Assembly: GCA_965247815.1 (NCBI GenBank)
Contig: CBDFHW010000032.1
Span: 58,801-122,800, forward strand
Length of the DNA: 64,000 bases
Direction of reading: 5' to 3'
Origin: CBDAQA01 sp965247815
GTDB lineage: Bacteria; Planctomycetota; Phycisphaerae; Tepidisphaerales; Tepidisphaeraceae
Below the pieces are notes generated by a model. It was not told where the DNA came from. It searched no databases and saw only the letters and a list, made by a program, of their open reading frames with translations. How positions within the stretch are numbered: the stretch's first letter is position 1; each line of letters opens with the position of its first letter. The position numbers and the translations under genes are program-made. Positions 15,996-24,227 of the stretch are shown one piece after another.

Positions 15996-17318
15996 TCACT
16001 TCGAATCAGTCGAGACAGCGTCGGCAGCAGCGGGGGGTGCCCCGACCCGACCGGCCTGCGGCCCGGTCAGCGTGATGTTGAACGTTTCGCCCGAGACTTC
16101 GTTTTTTACCCGGATGGACTGACCGAAACTGCCGCTTTCGAGCGCCTTTGCGACGGTCTGGACTTCGATCCCGCCCTGCGACGCCGCGACCGAGACATAC
16201 TGCCCGGGCCGTGCCAGGGGCACCGTCTCGACCAGCCTGGCCGTCATGACGGTTCCGGTCTTAAGGTCCCGCGCGGCCTGTTGACCCAGGGCTTGTTCCC
16301 GGGTGAGAACGGTGTCGTCGTCGACGTGGTCCATGAGCACCCGACGTTCGTCGATGTCGGCGGCCCGGATGATTTGTCGACTGCCCATCGGCTTTGTAAG
16401 AACGATCTGGCTTTCCCAGGCGCGGGCCTCGCCGTTGACTGTCACTTTCTGCGTGGATTGGCCGGTGCGAATCGAAACGTCCCACGACACCCGGCCGAGG
16501 TCGCGGACTCGTCGGGGTTCCAAATCGAAGTGAAAGGTCGGTTCGGACAGGTTCAAAAGGTTGGTGCTTTTGGGTTCGACAGACATCTGCAACCGGTCGA
16601 CGGGGATGTTCAACCGTTCGGACAAGTCGGTCAGCAGTTTGTCACGCAGGGTGCGAAATTGCTCGCTGCCGGATACTTCGCTGCCGTCGATAACCGTCGG
16701 CTTGGCCGACGCGAGGCTCGACCCCTCTGATCCTACGGCGCTCGCGGAAGTCGCGGAGGTTGCCGAAATAACGGCCGCCGTCGCGTTCTTCTTAATGCTC
16801 TGATCGATCCACTGATTGAGTCCGGCCTGGTCGTCGGCGGGAGTATCGGTTGCGGCGTCGGCGCAGCTGACCAGGCAGTTGGTCGATCCGGTGAAATGGA
16901 CCAAACCTTGATTCACTCCGGCGTCGTTCAGAGTCGTCCGGAGGTCGTCGAGCGTGATCTTCTTCGGCCGTTTGCTGGGTAGCCGGTCGATCACCAGATC
17001 GGCGATCGGTATGAACGATGCGGACTGGTCCTGCGACCACCGGCAGATCTGCCGAAGCTTCACCTCGGGGCCCGTGACCACGGCTTCCCGCCGGATCTCG
17101 AGGGTCCCGATGACATTGATGTGCGACCGTGGCACGAATTGCTCGACGCCCGCGTCGACGACCGGGCCGACCTGCACCACCGCGGGCGGCGGCGTGATCG
17201 AGGTCTCTGAGATGTCCTGCTGTGCAAAGCCTGTGGACGACAGAACCAGCAAAAGCGTGGCGGTCGCCGCCGCGGTCGAACGAAAGGCGAAAACCGAAGT
17301 TTTGTTCCGAATATGCAT
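15996..17318 (-). CDS. flgA: P-ring assembly chaperone FlgA, long form
   Basis: About 440 residues from 17318 (signal peptide MHIRNKTSVFAFRSTAAATA, cleavage near GFAQQ). The C-terminal 140 residues carry the FlgA SAF domain (LTKPMGSRQIIRAADIDERR, PGQYVSVAASQGGIEVQTVA). The longer N-terminal half adds another SAF-like or unknown region, with a Thr/Ala/Ser low-complexity linker near residues 175-215. Periplasmic chaperone for P-ring assembly. An AAGG ribosome-binding site precedes this start. Confidence 0.9.
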   Translation of the reverse strand: MHIRNKTSVFAFRSTAAATATLLLVLSSTGFAQQDISETSITPPPAVVQVGPVVDAGVEQFVPRSHINVIGTLEIRREAVVTGPEVKLRQICRWSQDQSASFIPIADLVIDRLPSKRPKKITLDDLRTTLNDAGVNQGLVHFTGSTNCLVSCADAATDTPADDQAGLNQWIDQSIKKNATAAVISATSATSASAVGSEGSSLASAKPTVIDGSEVSGSEQFRTLRDKLLTDLSERLNIPVDRLQMSVEPKSTNLLNLSEPTFHFDLEPRRVRDLGRVSWDVSIRTGQSTQKVTVNGEARAWESQIVLTKPMGSRQIIRAADIDERRVLMDHVDDDTVLTREQALGQQAARDLKTGTVMTARLVETVPLARPGQYVSVAASQGGIEVQTVAKALESGSFGQSIRVKNEVSGETFNITLTGPQAGRVGAPPAAADAVSTDSK

Positions 17319-17405
17319 TTGAAAAACCTTCCAGGTTTTTGCGTGCGTGGCAGCGGGCGTCCTGCCCACTCGAGCGATGCTCGGATCGCCCGCGACTCAA
17401 CCGGC

Positions 17406-18209
17406 TTAGTTCCGCTTCAGGTTCGCGATCGTCTGCAACGCCTGATCGGCGGTCTGGATCGACTGGCTATTCAGTTCAAAGGACCGCTGCGTCTTAATTA
17501 GCGTCACCAGCTCTTTGACCGGGTCGACATTGCTGCTTTCGAGGAAACCCTGCTGAATGGCGCCGGCGCCGTTTTCGCCCGGGACGGCCGCGATCGCCGG
17601 ACCGCTCGCGGCGGTCTCGGTGTAGATGCTGCCGCCCTCGAGCTTTAACCCTTGAGGATTCACGAACTGGCTGAGCTTGAGTTGACCGGCGGTAACTTTT
17701 TTGCCGGCCGCGGTGTATTGCACGTTCCCGTCGAGTGAAATCGAGATATCGGTCGCCCCGGTGGGGATATTGATCGGCGGAATCAACTGATAGCCGTCGC
17801 CGATGCCCACGACCAGGTCCCCGACGTTATTTCGGAACAACGACCCGTTGCGGGTGTAACCGGTCCCGTCGCCGACGCCCTGCATCACTTTGACGTGGAA
17901 AAAACCCTGCCCGGAGATGCCGACGTCGAGATTTCCCCCGGTGTTTTCAAGGCTTCCCTGGGTTGTGTCGAGCTCGGTGTTGCTGATTTTTGTTCCCAGC
18001 CCGACGTTGATGCCGGCGGGGGTCATGTCGCCCGACGCGTTGGTCGAACCGGGCTGCTTGTATTGCAGGTACATCAGGTCTTCGAAATTCACGCGCTGCC
18101 GTTTGAACGCCTGAGTTTCGGCGTTTGCCAGATTGTTCGCGACCACGTCGATGCGGTCCGAGAGGGCCCGCAAACCAGTCGCCGCGGCGTTGAGAGCATT
18201 GATAGCCAT
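17406..18209 (-). CDS. flgG: flagellar distal rod protein FlgG
   Basis: 267 residues. N-terminal ALNAAATGLRALSDRIDVVA and NNLANAETQAFKRQRVNFED is the FlgG signature; the C-terminus QGFLESSNVDPVKELVTLI and SFELNSQSIQTADQALQTI is typical. It forms the distal rod spanning the P and L rings. Lies between flgF and flgA on the minus strand. Confidence 0.96.
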   Translation of the reverse strand: MAINALNAAATGLRALSDRIDVVANNLANAETQAFKRQRVNFEDLMYLQYKQPGSTNASGDMTPAGINVGLGTKISNTELDTTQGSLENTGGNLDVGISGQGFFHVKVMQGVGDGTGYTRNGSLFRNNVGDLVVGIGDGYQLIPPINIPTGATDISISLDGNVQYTAAGKKVTAGQLKLSQFVNPQGLKLEGGSIYTETAASGPAIAAVPGENGAGAIQQGFLESSNVDPVKELVTLIKTQRSFELNSQSIQTADQALQTIANLKRN

Positions 18210-18283
18210 AGGGTTTTCGTCGCGTAAATCCTGTCGTCCGGTTTGTTATCGGACGCGCGGCGTTCGTCGCTGCAGCCGATCCA

Positions 18284-19051
18284 TTAACTGATTCGACCGA
18301 CCGTGTTAACCAGCTTGTCAAGCGTCGAATCCTGGTAATGAATCATGTTCGCGTTGGCTTCGAGCTGACGTTGGGTGTCCATGAGCGCCGTCAATTCGGT
18401 CGCCGAGTCGATGTTGGCGTTTTCGATGAATTCACCGCGGACGATGCCGGTTGCGGGTTGGTACTCTTTGGGATCGGGGTACGAGAGCAGGGTCGCGCCT
18501 TCGTTTTTCAGTTTCGCCGGTTCGGGGACGTCGACGATCTGGAGCTTGGCAACGAACTTGTCCTGCTGGCGAATGGAACCGTCCTGGCCGATTACGGTCT
18601 GGCCTCGAAGCGTTCCGTCGAGTTTGATCGGGTTACCGTCCGGGTCGAGCACTTTCTGATTGTGGCCGTTGGCGGTGATCAGATTTCCTTCCTGGTCGAG
18701 CAGAAACTGGCCGTTTCGGGTGAGACGGGTTTGGCCGTGGTCGTCGACGGTGAAAAATCCGCGGCCCTCGATCGCCGCGTCCAGCGTGTTTCCCGTCGAT
18801 TCCAGGCTGCCCTGAGTCATGTCGAGCTGGGTCGGCTCGGCAAAAGTGCCGCCGCCAATTCGGTCTAACCTTGGATCAGACCAGCCGTGTTTCCCGGCCT
18901 GCTCTTTCGACGCGACGTTCCTCTGCCGGAACATCGCCAGGTCTTTTTTGAAACCGGTCGTCTGCGCGTTCGCGAGGTTGTTGGAGATGACGTCCTGGCG
19001 GTATGAGTTATTCATCACACCCGTGGCCGAAAGATAAAGCCCGTAGAGCAT
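18284..19051 (-). CDS. flgF: flagellar proximal rod protein FlgF
   Basis: 255 residues. LYLSATGVMNNSYRQDVIS followed by NNLANAQTTGFKKDLAMFR marks the rod/hook family, and GVVRGEFIENANID-like C-terminal residues (GIVRGEFIENANIDSATEL) with TELTALMDTQRQLEANANM place it in FlgF/FlgG. Called FlgF because it precedes the better FlgG match. Its start codon is preceded by two strong hairpins. Confidence 0.9.
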   Translation of the reverse strand: MLYGLYLSATGVMNNSYRQDVISNNLANAQTTGFKKDLAMFRQRNVASKEQAGKHGWSDPRLDRIGGGTFAEPTQLDMTQGSLESTGNTLDAAIEGRGFFTVDDHGQTRLTRNGQFLLDQEGNLITANGHNQKVLDPDGNPIKLDGTLRGQTVIGQDGSIRQQDKFVAKLQIVDVPEPAKLKNEGATLLSYPDPKEYQPATGIVRGEFIENANIDSATELTALMDTQRQLEANANMIHYQDSTLDKLVNTVGRIS

Positions 19052-19062
19052 TCAAAGTCCTG

Positions 19063-19080
19063 GGCGAACGGTCGTTCGCC
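19063..19080. repeat. perfect hairpin before flgF
   Basis: GGCGAACG-GT-CGTTCGCC, an 8-bp perfect inverted repeat 11 bases upstream of the flgF start. Could affect flgF translation or mark mRNA processing between it and the small upstream gene. Confidence 0.6.
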
Positions 19081-19104
19081 TGTGATCGAGTTATCAAGCC
19101 GTGA

Positions 19105-19145
19105 CGGGCTGTAGCTGCGACACGCGGGTCGCAGCTACAGCGCCC
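19105..19145. repeat. long hairpin overlapping the end of the small gene before flgF
   Basis: A 13-bp perfect stem CTGTAGCTGCGAC/GTCGCAGCTACAG with loop ACGCGG, extended by GGG/CCC pairs outside. It covers the stop codon of the upstream small gene. It looks like a REP-type palindromic element; no second copy is in this window. Confidence 0.65.
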
Positions 19146-19377
19146 GTTCACAGGCATGCAGCACGTCATCCGTGACGGTGTGAAGACCCGACACCTGGTT
19201 GTGACCGGAGCCACTGTAGGTGCGCGGGCTTTCCGGATCGGTTCCACCGATCAAATCCTGCTGCCGAGGTTCAAGGTTTTGTTCGTCGAACCGGTCGGCC
19301 GCCGCGTGCAACTCCGCCGCGAGCCGGGCGGTCGCGACGATTCGCTCGCTGATCGACCGCATGTTGATGCTTCGCAT
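19135..19377 (-). CDS. small unknown protein, first gene of the flgF-flgL unit
   Basis: 80 residues, not recognised. Starts at 19377 after a GGAG ribosome-binding site (7-base spacer). The N-terminal half is helical (SERIVATARLAAELHAAADR, with FDEQNL), the C-terminal half polar. A sigma-54-like promoter ends 40 bases upstream and flgF follows 83 bases after the stop, so a flagellar role is plausible. The C-terminal end lies within a strong hairpin repeat, so the last residues may be repeat-derived. Confidence 0.5.
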   Translation of the reverse strand: MRSINMRSISERIVATARLAAELHAAADRFDEQNLEPRQQDLIGGTDPESPRTYSGSGHNQVSGLHTVTDDVLHACERAL

Positions 19378-19416
19378 GGCCCGGCTCCGAAAAGACCTGT
19401 GTTCCGGGCCGTGGTT

Positions 19417-19432
19417 ATCAACGACCGTGCCA
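19417..19432 (-). promoter_or_regulatory. sigma-54-like promoter for the flg unit
   Basis: Minus strand TGGCACGGTCGTTGAT has a perfect -24 box and correct spacing but TTGAT instead of TTGCW at -12. It lies in the otherwise empty 246-base gap upstream of the small gene and flgF and points into them. Paralleled by the perfect promoter at 9398-9413. Confidence 0.55.
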
Positions 19433-19623
19433 GGTTGAATACGCGGACGGCAATTGCGGGCCGCACCGCTGCGGGGCGATGAAGCGAACTTTCGATCGGA
19501 GCAAGATTTGCAGTAATTTAAAGCCGGACCGAATTCGCGCCGGCTACTCGGGTCACGACGGCGCGAACGAATTACGGCAACGCGCAGACTCTGCCGGCTG
19601 CGTGCAGTTCCTGCGGAACAACA

Positions 19624-20730
19624 TCAATCGCGGTTGACGTGTGCATCGATCGCCCAGGTGCCGGAGACACCGTCGACGGTAGCGCTCGAAAGCGCGGTGA
19701 CGGTCGTCCGGTTCTTCACGAACAGAGAATTCCACATGCTGCGCATCCCGGTGTCGGTAGGAAAAGGCTCTGTCGGATCGCCGAAGTGTTTTGCGTCGGC
19801 GTCACCGACGTAGACCAGCATCTGCTGAAGCCCGCGGGAATCTCCGTTCTGACAGGACAGAATCGTTTCACCTGTGAGCAGCTGCCTGAAGTACGGGGCG
19901 CCCGCGTAGGTGCCGTGAGGGAATGGCGTCGAGACGGCGGCCCATCGTCGGCGACTCGCGCCGGACGCGGCGGGGCCCGTCCAGGCAGTCGGTGTCGGGC
20001 TGTGGACGATCGCGGGCTTCAACTGGTGGTCGCCGGCCAAACCATTGTCTTCGATCACCAGCGCGAGGCCTTTGCCGTTTTGTAGAATGAGCGGGACGGG
20101 CATGCCGTCCCGACCGCCGCGTCGAAACGAAACGGTCTGCGGCGCCGTCCAGGTTTTGCCGTCGTCCGACGACCGGGTCAAGGTAATCTCCTGATCGCCG
20201 TGCTTGTAAGGTAATTCGTTGGCGAAAAACAGCTGGATCTCGCCGGAAGGCAGCTGGAGCGCGGACGGCTCATAGCACCCGGTGTTCGGCCCGTTCCCGG
20301 CGACGTACAAAGGCTTGGCGGCTGGGGTCCAAGTCGCGCCCCGATCCTGGCTGACGGCCATGCCGATTGTGAAAGGGTGCTTGCCGTCGTGCGGTCGGCC
20401 GTTGAAAAACAGCATCACCCGCCCGTCCCGGCAGACCAACAGCTCGGGGTTCGCCGCCGAACCAAACTCATAGCCGACGACTCGCGTGGAGTCCTGCCAT
20501 GTTTTGCCTTCGTCGACGCTTTTGCGGACGTAGCATTCACCGCGATGCTCGAAACAGCAGAGCAGCCCATCGGCGATGCGCGCCATCCGGGGATACCCGC
20601 CGCCGCGTTGCACCAGCACGAGAGTTTTTCGATCCCAGTCGAGATGAACGGCGGCGGCAGCAAAGGAGCTGAAGATGAAACAGCCTAACGTAGCCACGAG
20701 CGGCCGGAGGTTTACAGAGCCGCGGCGCAT
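19624..20730 (-). CDS. secreted sialidase-fold (BNR/Asp-box) protein
   Basis: About 368 residues from 20730. Signal peptide (LRPLVATLGCFIFSSFAAAA). Three Asp boxes (S-x-D-x-G-x-T-W) are visible: SVDEGKTW, SQDRGATW and SSDDGKTW, spaced as in six-bladed sialidase propellers. YEPSALQLPSGEIQLFFANE matches the family too. Probably an exo-sialidase-like glycosidase or glycan-binding protein in the periplasm; Asp boxes alone do not prove activity. The start lies 34 bases after the trpB stop, so co-transcription is possible. Confidence 0.8.
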   Translation of the reverse strand: MRRGSVNLRPLVATLGCFIFSSFAAAAVHLDWDRKTLVLVQRGGGYPRMARIADGLLCCFEHRGECYVRKSVDEGKTWQDSTRVVGYEFGSAANPELLVCRDGRVMLFFNGRPHDGKHPFTIGMAVSQDRGATWTPAAKPLYVAGNGPNTGCYEPSALQLPSGEIQLFFANELPYKHGDQEITLTRSSDDGKTWTAPQTVSFRRGGRDGMPVPLILQNGKGLALVIEDNGLAGDHQLKPAIVHSPTPTAWTGPAASGASRRRWAAVSTPFPHGTYAGAPYFRQLLTGETILSCQNGDSRGLQQMLVYVGDADAKHFGDPTEPFPTDTGMRSMWNSLFVKNRTTVTALSSATVDGVSGTWAIDAHVNRD

Positions 20731-20764
20731 GTGCAGATCAACTTTCGGTGGAATTGGACCCGTA

Positions 20765-21973
20765 CTACTTCCCGAGAAGCCGGGAAACTTCCTGGCAATC
20801 CTTATCACCGCGGCCGCTTAGATTTATTACGATGATCTGGTCCTTGCCGAGCGTCGGCGCCAGCTGAGCGGCGTATGCGAACGCGTGCGCCGTTTCCAAC
20901 GCGGGAAGAATTCCTTCTAGTTGCGCGACCGTTTGAAACGCAGCCAATGCCTGATCGTCGGTGATAGTTCTGTAATCAACTCTGCCGGAGTCTTTCCAAT
21001 ACGCGTGTTCCGGCCCGACGCCAGGATAATCGAGACCGGCGCTCGCGCTGTGGACGTTGGCGGTCTGTCCGTCGTCGTCCTGCAAGACGTAGGTCATACA
21101 CCCGTGGAGAACGCCGGGCTGCCCATTCGACAGCGTGGCGGCGTGCTCGCCGAGTGAGGTTCCGCGACCCCCGGCTTCGATACCCACGAGCTTGACGCCC
21201 GCATCTTTTGCGAACGGAGCAAAGATGCCGGCCGCGTTACTCCCGCCGCCCACGCAGGCGATCACGTAATCGGGAAGCCTGCCTTCGATCTCGAGACATT
21301 GGGCGCGGGTTTCGGTCCCGATCATGGACTGGAAATCGCGGACCATCATCGGGAACGGGTGCGGTCCGACGACGCTGCCGATGATGTAATGGGTGCTCTC
21401 GACACTGCCCATCCAGTCGCGCATCGCTTCATTGGTCGCGTCCTTCAGCGTCTTGCTTCCGCTGTTCACCTCGATGACGTTCGCGCCCATCAGCTTCATT
21501 CGAAAGACGTTCAAATTTTGCCGACGAATGTCCTCGACGCCCATGTAGACGTCGCATTTCAAATCAAACAATGCGGCGGCCGTGGCGGTCGCGACGCCGT
21601 GCTGGCCGGCGCCGGTCTCGGCGATCACACGCTTTTTCCCCATGCGTTTGGTCAGAAGCGCCTGCCCGATCGTGTTATTGATCTTGTGGGCGCCCGTGTG
21701 GTTCAGGTCTTCCCGCTTGAGGTAAATCTTGGCGCCGCCCCATGCATCGGTGAGGCGCTTGGCGAAATAGAATCGACTCGGCCTGCCGACGAACTCGCGG
21801 AGGTAGTAATCGAATTCGCGCACAAAGCCCGGATCGGCTTTGGCCCTGGTGTATTCCGCTTCGAGCTGGACCAAGGCCTGGATCAGAGTCTCCGGTACAA
21901 ACACCCCGCCGAACGCGCCGAAATGGCCGGTGGAATCGGGAAGGGAAGGCGAAACAGTTGCGGCAGCATTCAT
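20765..21973 (-). CDS. trpB: tryptophan synthase beta subunit
   Basis: Last step of tryptophan synthesis: PLP-dependent condensation of indole with serine. 402 residues. The N-terminus FGAFGGVFVPETLIQALVQL, the PLP lysine in NHTGAHKINN (Lys 97), the glycine loop CVGGGSNAAGIF and EGILPALETAHAFAY are canonical. No trpA neighbour is present on either side, so the alpha subunit must be elsewhere. Confidence 0.97.
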   Translation of the reverse strand: MNAAATVSPSLPDSTGHFGAFGGVFVPETLIQALVQLEAEYTRAKADPGFVREFDYYLREFVGRPSRFYFAKRLTDAWGGAKIYLKREDLNHTGAHKINNTIGQALLTKRMGKKRVIAETGAGQHGVATATAAALFDLKCDVYMGVEDIRRQNLNVFRMKLMGANVIEVNSGSKTLKDATNEAMRDWMGSVESTHYIIGSVVGPHPFPMMVRDFQSMIGTETRAQCLEIEGRLPDYVIACVGGGSNAAGIFAPFAKDAGVKLVGIEAGGRGTSLGEHAATLSNGQPGVLHGCMTYVLQDDDGQTANVHSASAGLDYPGVGPEHAYWKDSGRVDYRTITDDQALAAFQTVAQLEGILPALETAHAFAYAAQLAPTLGKDQIIVINLSGRGDKDCQEVSRLLGK

Positions 21974-22198
21974 GCTGGTATCTTAGAGTCGCGGACGCCC
22001 GAGATCGAGAGTTGTTTTGTTGCCCGCGGATAAACTGAAACTACGTTGGGGGCGAGGGATGCGAAGATCGCGCTGCCTGCCGTGGGATGGTCTCGGTTTC
22101 TGACTGCCCACGTCGCGTTCGCTGCGGTAGAGTTCGGCATCGAGCCCGATGTTTAGGGTCGGCGAGTAACCGCTTGATCAATTCGTATCCGGACCAAG

Positions 22199-22552
22199 AT
22201 GACTCAAAATGAAGTAGTGATGCGTCGTGTTTTTGCCGCCGTTAATGATTACGACACGCCGGCCGTGCTCCGCGATTGGAACCCGGACGGGATTTACGAT
22301 AACCCGGCGGCGGGGAAGCCTGCGAAGGGACACGACGCCGTCTTTGCCCGGATCGACGGTTTCGTGCAGGCCGTGAAGGCGAACGCCGAGACGATCGCGT
22401 TGGACCGGGTCGTCGCCCACGAAGAACTGGTCATCACGGAATGGCACATCGAGCCGGCGGCGACTGGAAAGTGCGGCGTGCACGTGGCGACTTTTGATTC
22501 AAAGAACCGATTGATGCACGTCCGGGTCTACCCGGTGGGCTTCGGCCGATAA
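22199..22552 (+). CDS. NTF2/SnoaL-like protein
   Basis: 117 residues. The helix-sheet pattern of a cone-shaped alpha+beta barrel is visible: MRRVFAAVNDYDTPAVLRDW, then GIYDNPAAGKPAKGHDAVFA and VITEWHIEPAATGKCGVHVA. Family members are small enzymes or binding proteins; none of the catalytic residues of a named enzyme is evident. Stands alone between trpB and the kinase. Confidence 0.75.
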   Translation: MTQNEVVMRRVFAAVNDYDTPAVLRDWNPDGIYDNPAAGKPAKGHDAVFARIDGFVQAVKANAETIALDRVVAHEELVITEWHIEPAATGKCGVHVATFDSKNRLMHVRVYPVGFGR

Positions 22553-22633
22553 GCATTGGCAGGTAGATCGTCGCGAAGGGCTCAAGACTTCAGCGGCCGA
22601 AGCCGTGAACGAGCGCTGCCTGTTGGGCTTGAC

Positions 22634-23527
22634 TTAAGCGACCGTGCTCGCGGCATGGGCGGCGGCTTGCCGGTTCATAGCGTGTCGGATGATCTCGAGC
22701 CGGCGGGCGACTTCTTTCAGGTCGGCGGGACGTTTAGCAGGATTTGTCTTCACGCATTCCATGACCAGATTCGACAGCGACTCGGGAACCTTAGGGTTCA
22801 ATGAAGCCGGGTTGGCCATGATGTCGTCGAAAAGAAAGCTGTTTTCGCTGCGTTTGATCGTGAAAAGCGTGGGCAGCGACTTGCCGGTTAATGCCCAGTA
22901 CAGGGTCGCCCCGAAGTTGAACACGTCGGTTCGAACGCTGACGGGTTCACATTTGACCTGTTCGGGGGCAATAAAATCGGGTGTGCCCTGAATGCGTTTC
23001 TTGGCAGTTCCGGCAGGGCATGCCTGCCCGAAATCGATCACTTTTGCGATGCCCTGGGAATTTACCAGAATGTTGTTCGGCTTCAGGTCGCAGTGTACGA
23101 ATCCGTAACTGTGCAACGCGTCGAGGGCGTCGGCAACCTGAACGAAGATGTCGACGGTTGCGACGGGATCACGCATTGCCTGGGAATCGATGGGCACGCC
23201 GTCGAACAGTTCCATCACCAAGGCAGCCTCGGTCGGTTTACGCAGGATGCTGCGAAGCACCTTCATGTCGATCGACCGCCGCAGGCCGGGGTGCTTGAAT
23301 TTCTGACTTACCTCGAATTCATTTTCGAGCTGTTCGATGAAGCGGACGTCTTTGTCATTTTTCCGAACGACATGTTTGAGCGCGTAAACCTGTCCGGACT
23401 CGGGACGATTGACGGCGTAAATCATGCTCCCGGCGCCCTCGCCGATGAAATCGATCACGTCATACCCAAAAAGCTTTTTGGGCATGGAGTCCGCTGCGGA
23501 ATTTTGCGACGAGTTTGTACTGCTCAT
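22634..23527 (-). CDS. Hanks-type serine/threonine protein kinase
   Basis: 297 residues, a single kinase domain with no transmembrane or sensor part. Glycine loop IGEGAGSMIYAV (28-39), ATP-binding Lys 51 (YALKHVV), catalytic loop HCDLKPNNILV with Asp 147 (HCD instead of HRD), DFG at 165-167, and FIAPEQV as the APE motif. The Arg to Cys change classes it with RD-minus kinases, which often need no activation-loop phosphorylation. Soluble target and signal unknown. Confidence 0.92.
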   Translation of the reverse strand: MSSTNSSQNSAADSMPKKLFGYDVIDFIGEGAGSMIYAVNRPESGQVYALKHVVRKNDKDVRFIEQLENEFEVSQKFKHPGLRRSIDMKVLRSILRKPTEAALVMELFDGVPIDSQAMRDPVATVDIFVQVADALDALHSYGFVHCDLKPNNILVNSQGIAKVIDFGQACPAGTAKKRIQGTPDFIAPEQVKCEPVSVRTDVFNFGATLYWALTGKSLPTLFTIKRSENSFLFDDIMANPASLNPKVPESLSNLVMECVKTNPAKRPADLKEVARRLEIIRHAMNRQAAAHAASTVA

Positions 23528-24227
23528 GGACGACTCCCCGGACTACTTTACCTTCTTACTCGAAACACATCGAAGTGTTGCGTCTTGACAGGGCAATGAT
23601 TGCTCACCCGGGTATATATACGTCCGGGAGCGGGCATTATTCGAGTTTGCAAAATTTCGGATCCCCTGAAAAGCAGGTTATCAGTCTTTAAGACAGACCG
23701 TTTGAGCGGACTTTGTGAGTTGCTTCGCGCGACGTGTGAATTGCGGCAATTTGGTCGGCGGCTGGCTTCCTCTAAGAGACATGTGCTGCTTTCAGCAACT
23801 ACAGTCAAGTTAGACTGCTATCTGCCAACAACTTGACCGTTTCATCACGCGGCAATGACATGTTCCTGCAAGGCAGGAGTGTGATCTACACTTTGAGCAA
23901 GACGGCAGCGCCTACGGAATCTCTCAGAAACTCTCCGGCCGTCGATTTGAAACGTTCAACATCGGCCATGCTCGCGGCCAAAAATCGCTGCGGTGCTTAA
24001 ACCTGCACCTCGTTGCCGGTCGACAGTAGGAATGCGCCAAAAACCGAGTCTGAGAACTGCCTATACAAGGCCATGCGTCGAAGCACCCTCGCAGTCACGC
24101 CGGGCACGGGTTAGGCCTACTCAACTAACTTAAAGCGATAAACAAACGTCAGCGTCCGCAGCTTCATGCGAAAGACCATTGCGACACTTCCCTCGCCGAA
24201 CGCTGCGGGACGCGGACCGATGCCAGC
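23528..24227. other. 700-base gap without a recognised gene
   Basis: Between the kinase start and the atpA stop. Short open frames (for example 23548-23808 minus, 23600-23836 plus) have no ribosome-binding site or family features. AT content is slightly higher around 23600-23850. No tRNA-like or riboswitch-like fold was recognised. It is where atpG, atpD and atpC would be expected in a standard operon. Confidence 0.6.

Noticed and set aside
17126..17142. TGGCACGAATTGCT inside flgA on the plus strand as a sigma-54 site
   Set aside because: The spacing between TGGCAC and TTGC is too short and it lies inside a coding region on the opposite strand.
23548..23808. Small ORFs in the gap between the kinase and atpA
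   Set aside because: No ribosome-binding site, no family resemblance, and codon composition like non-coding sequence.
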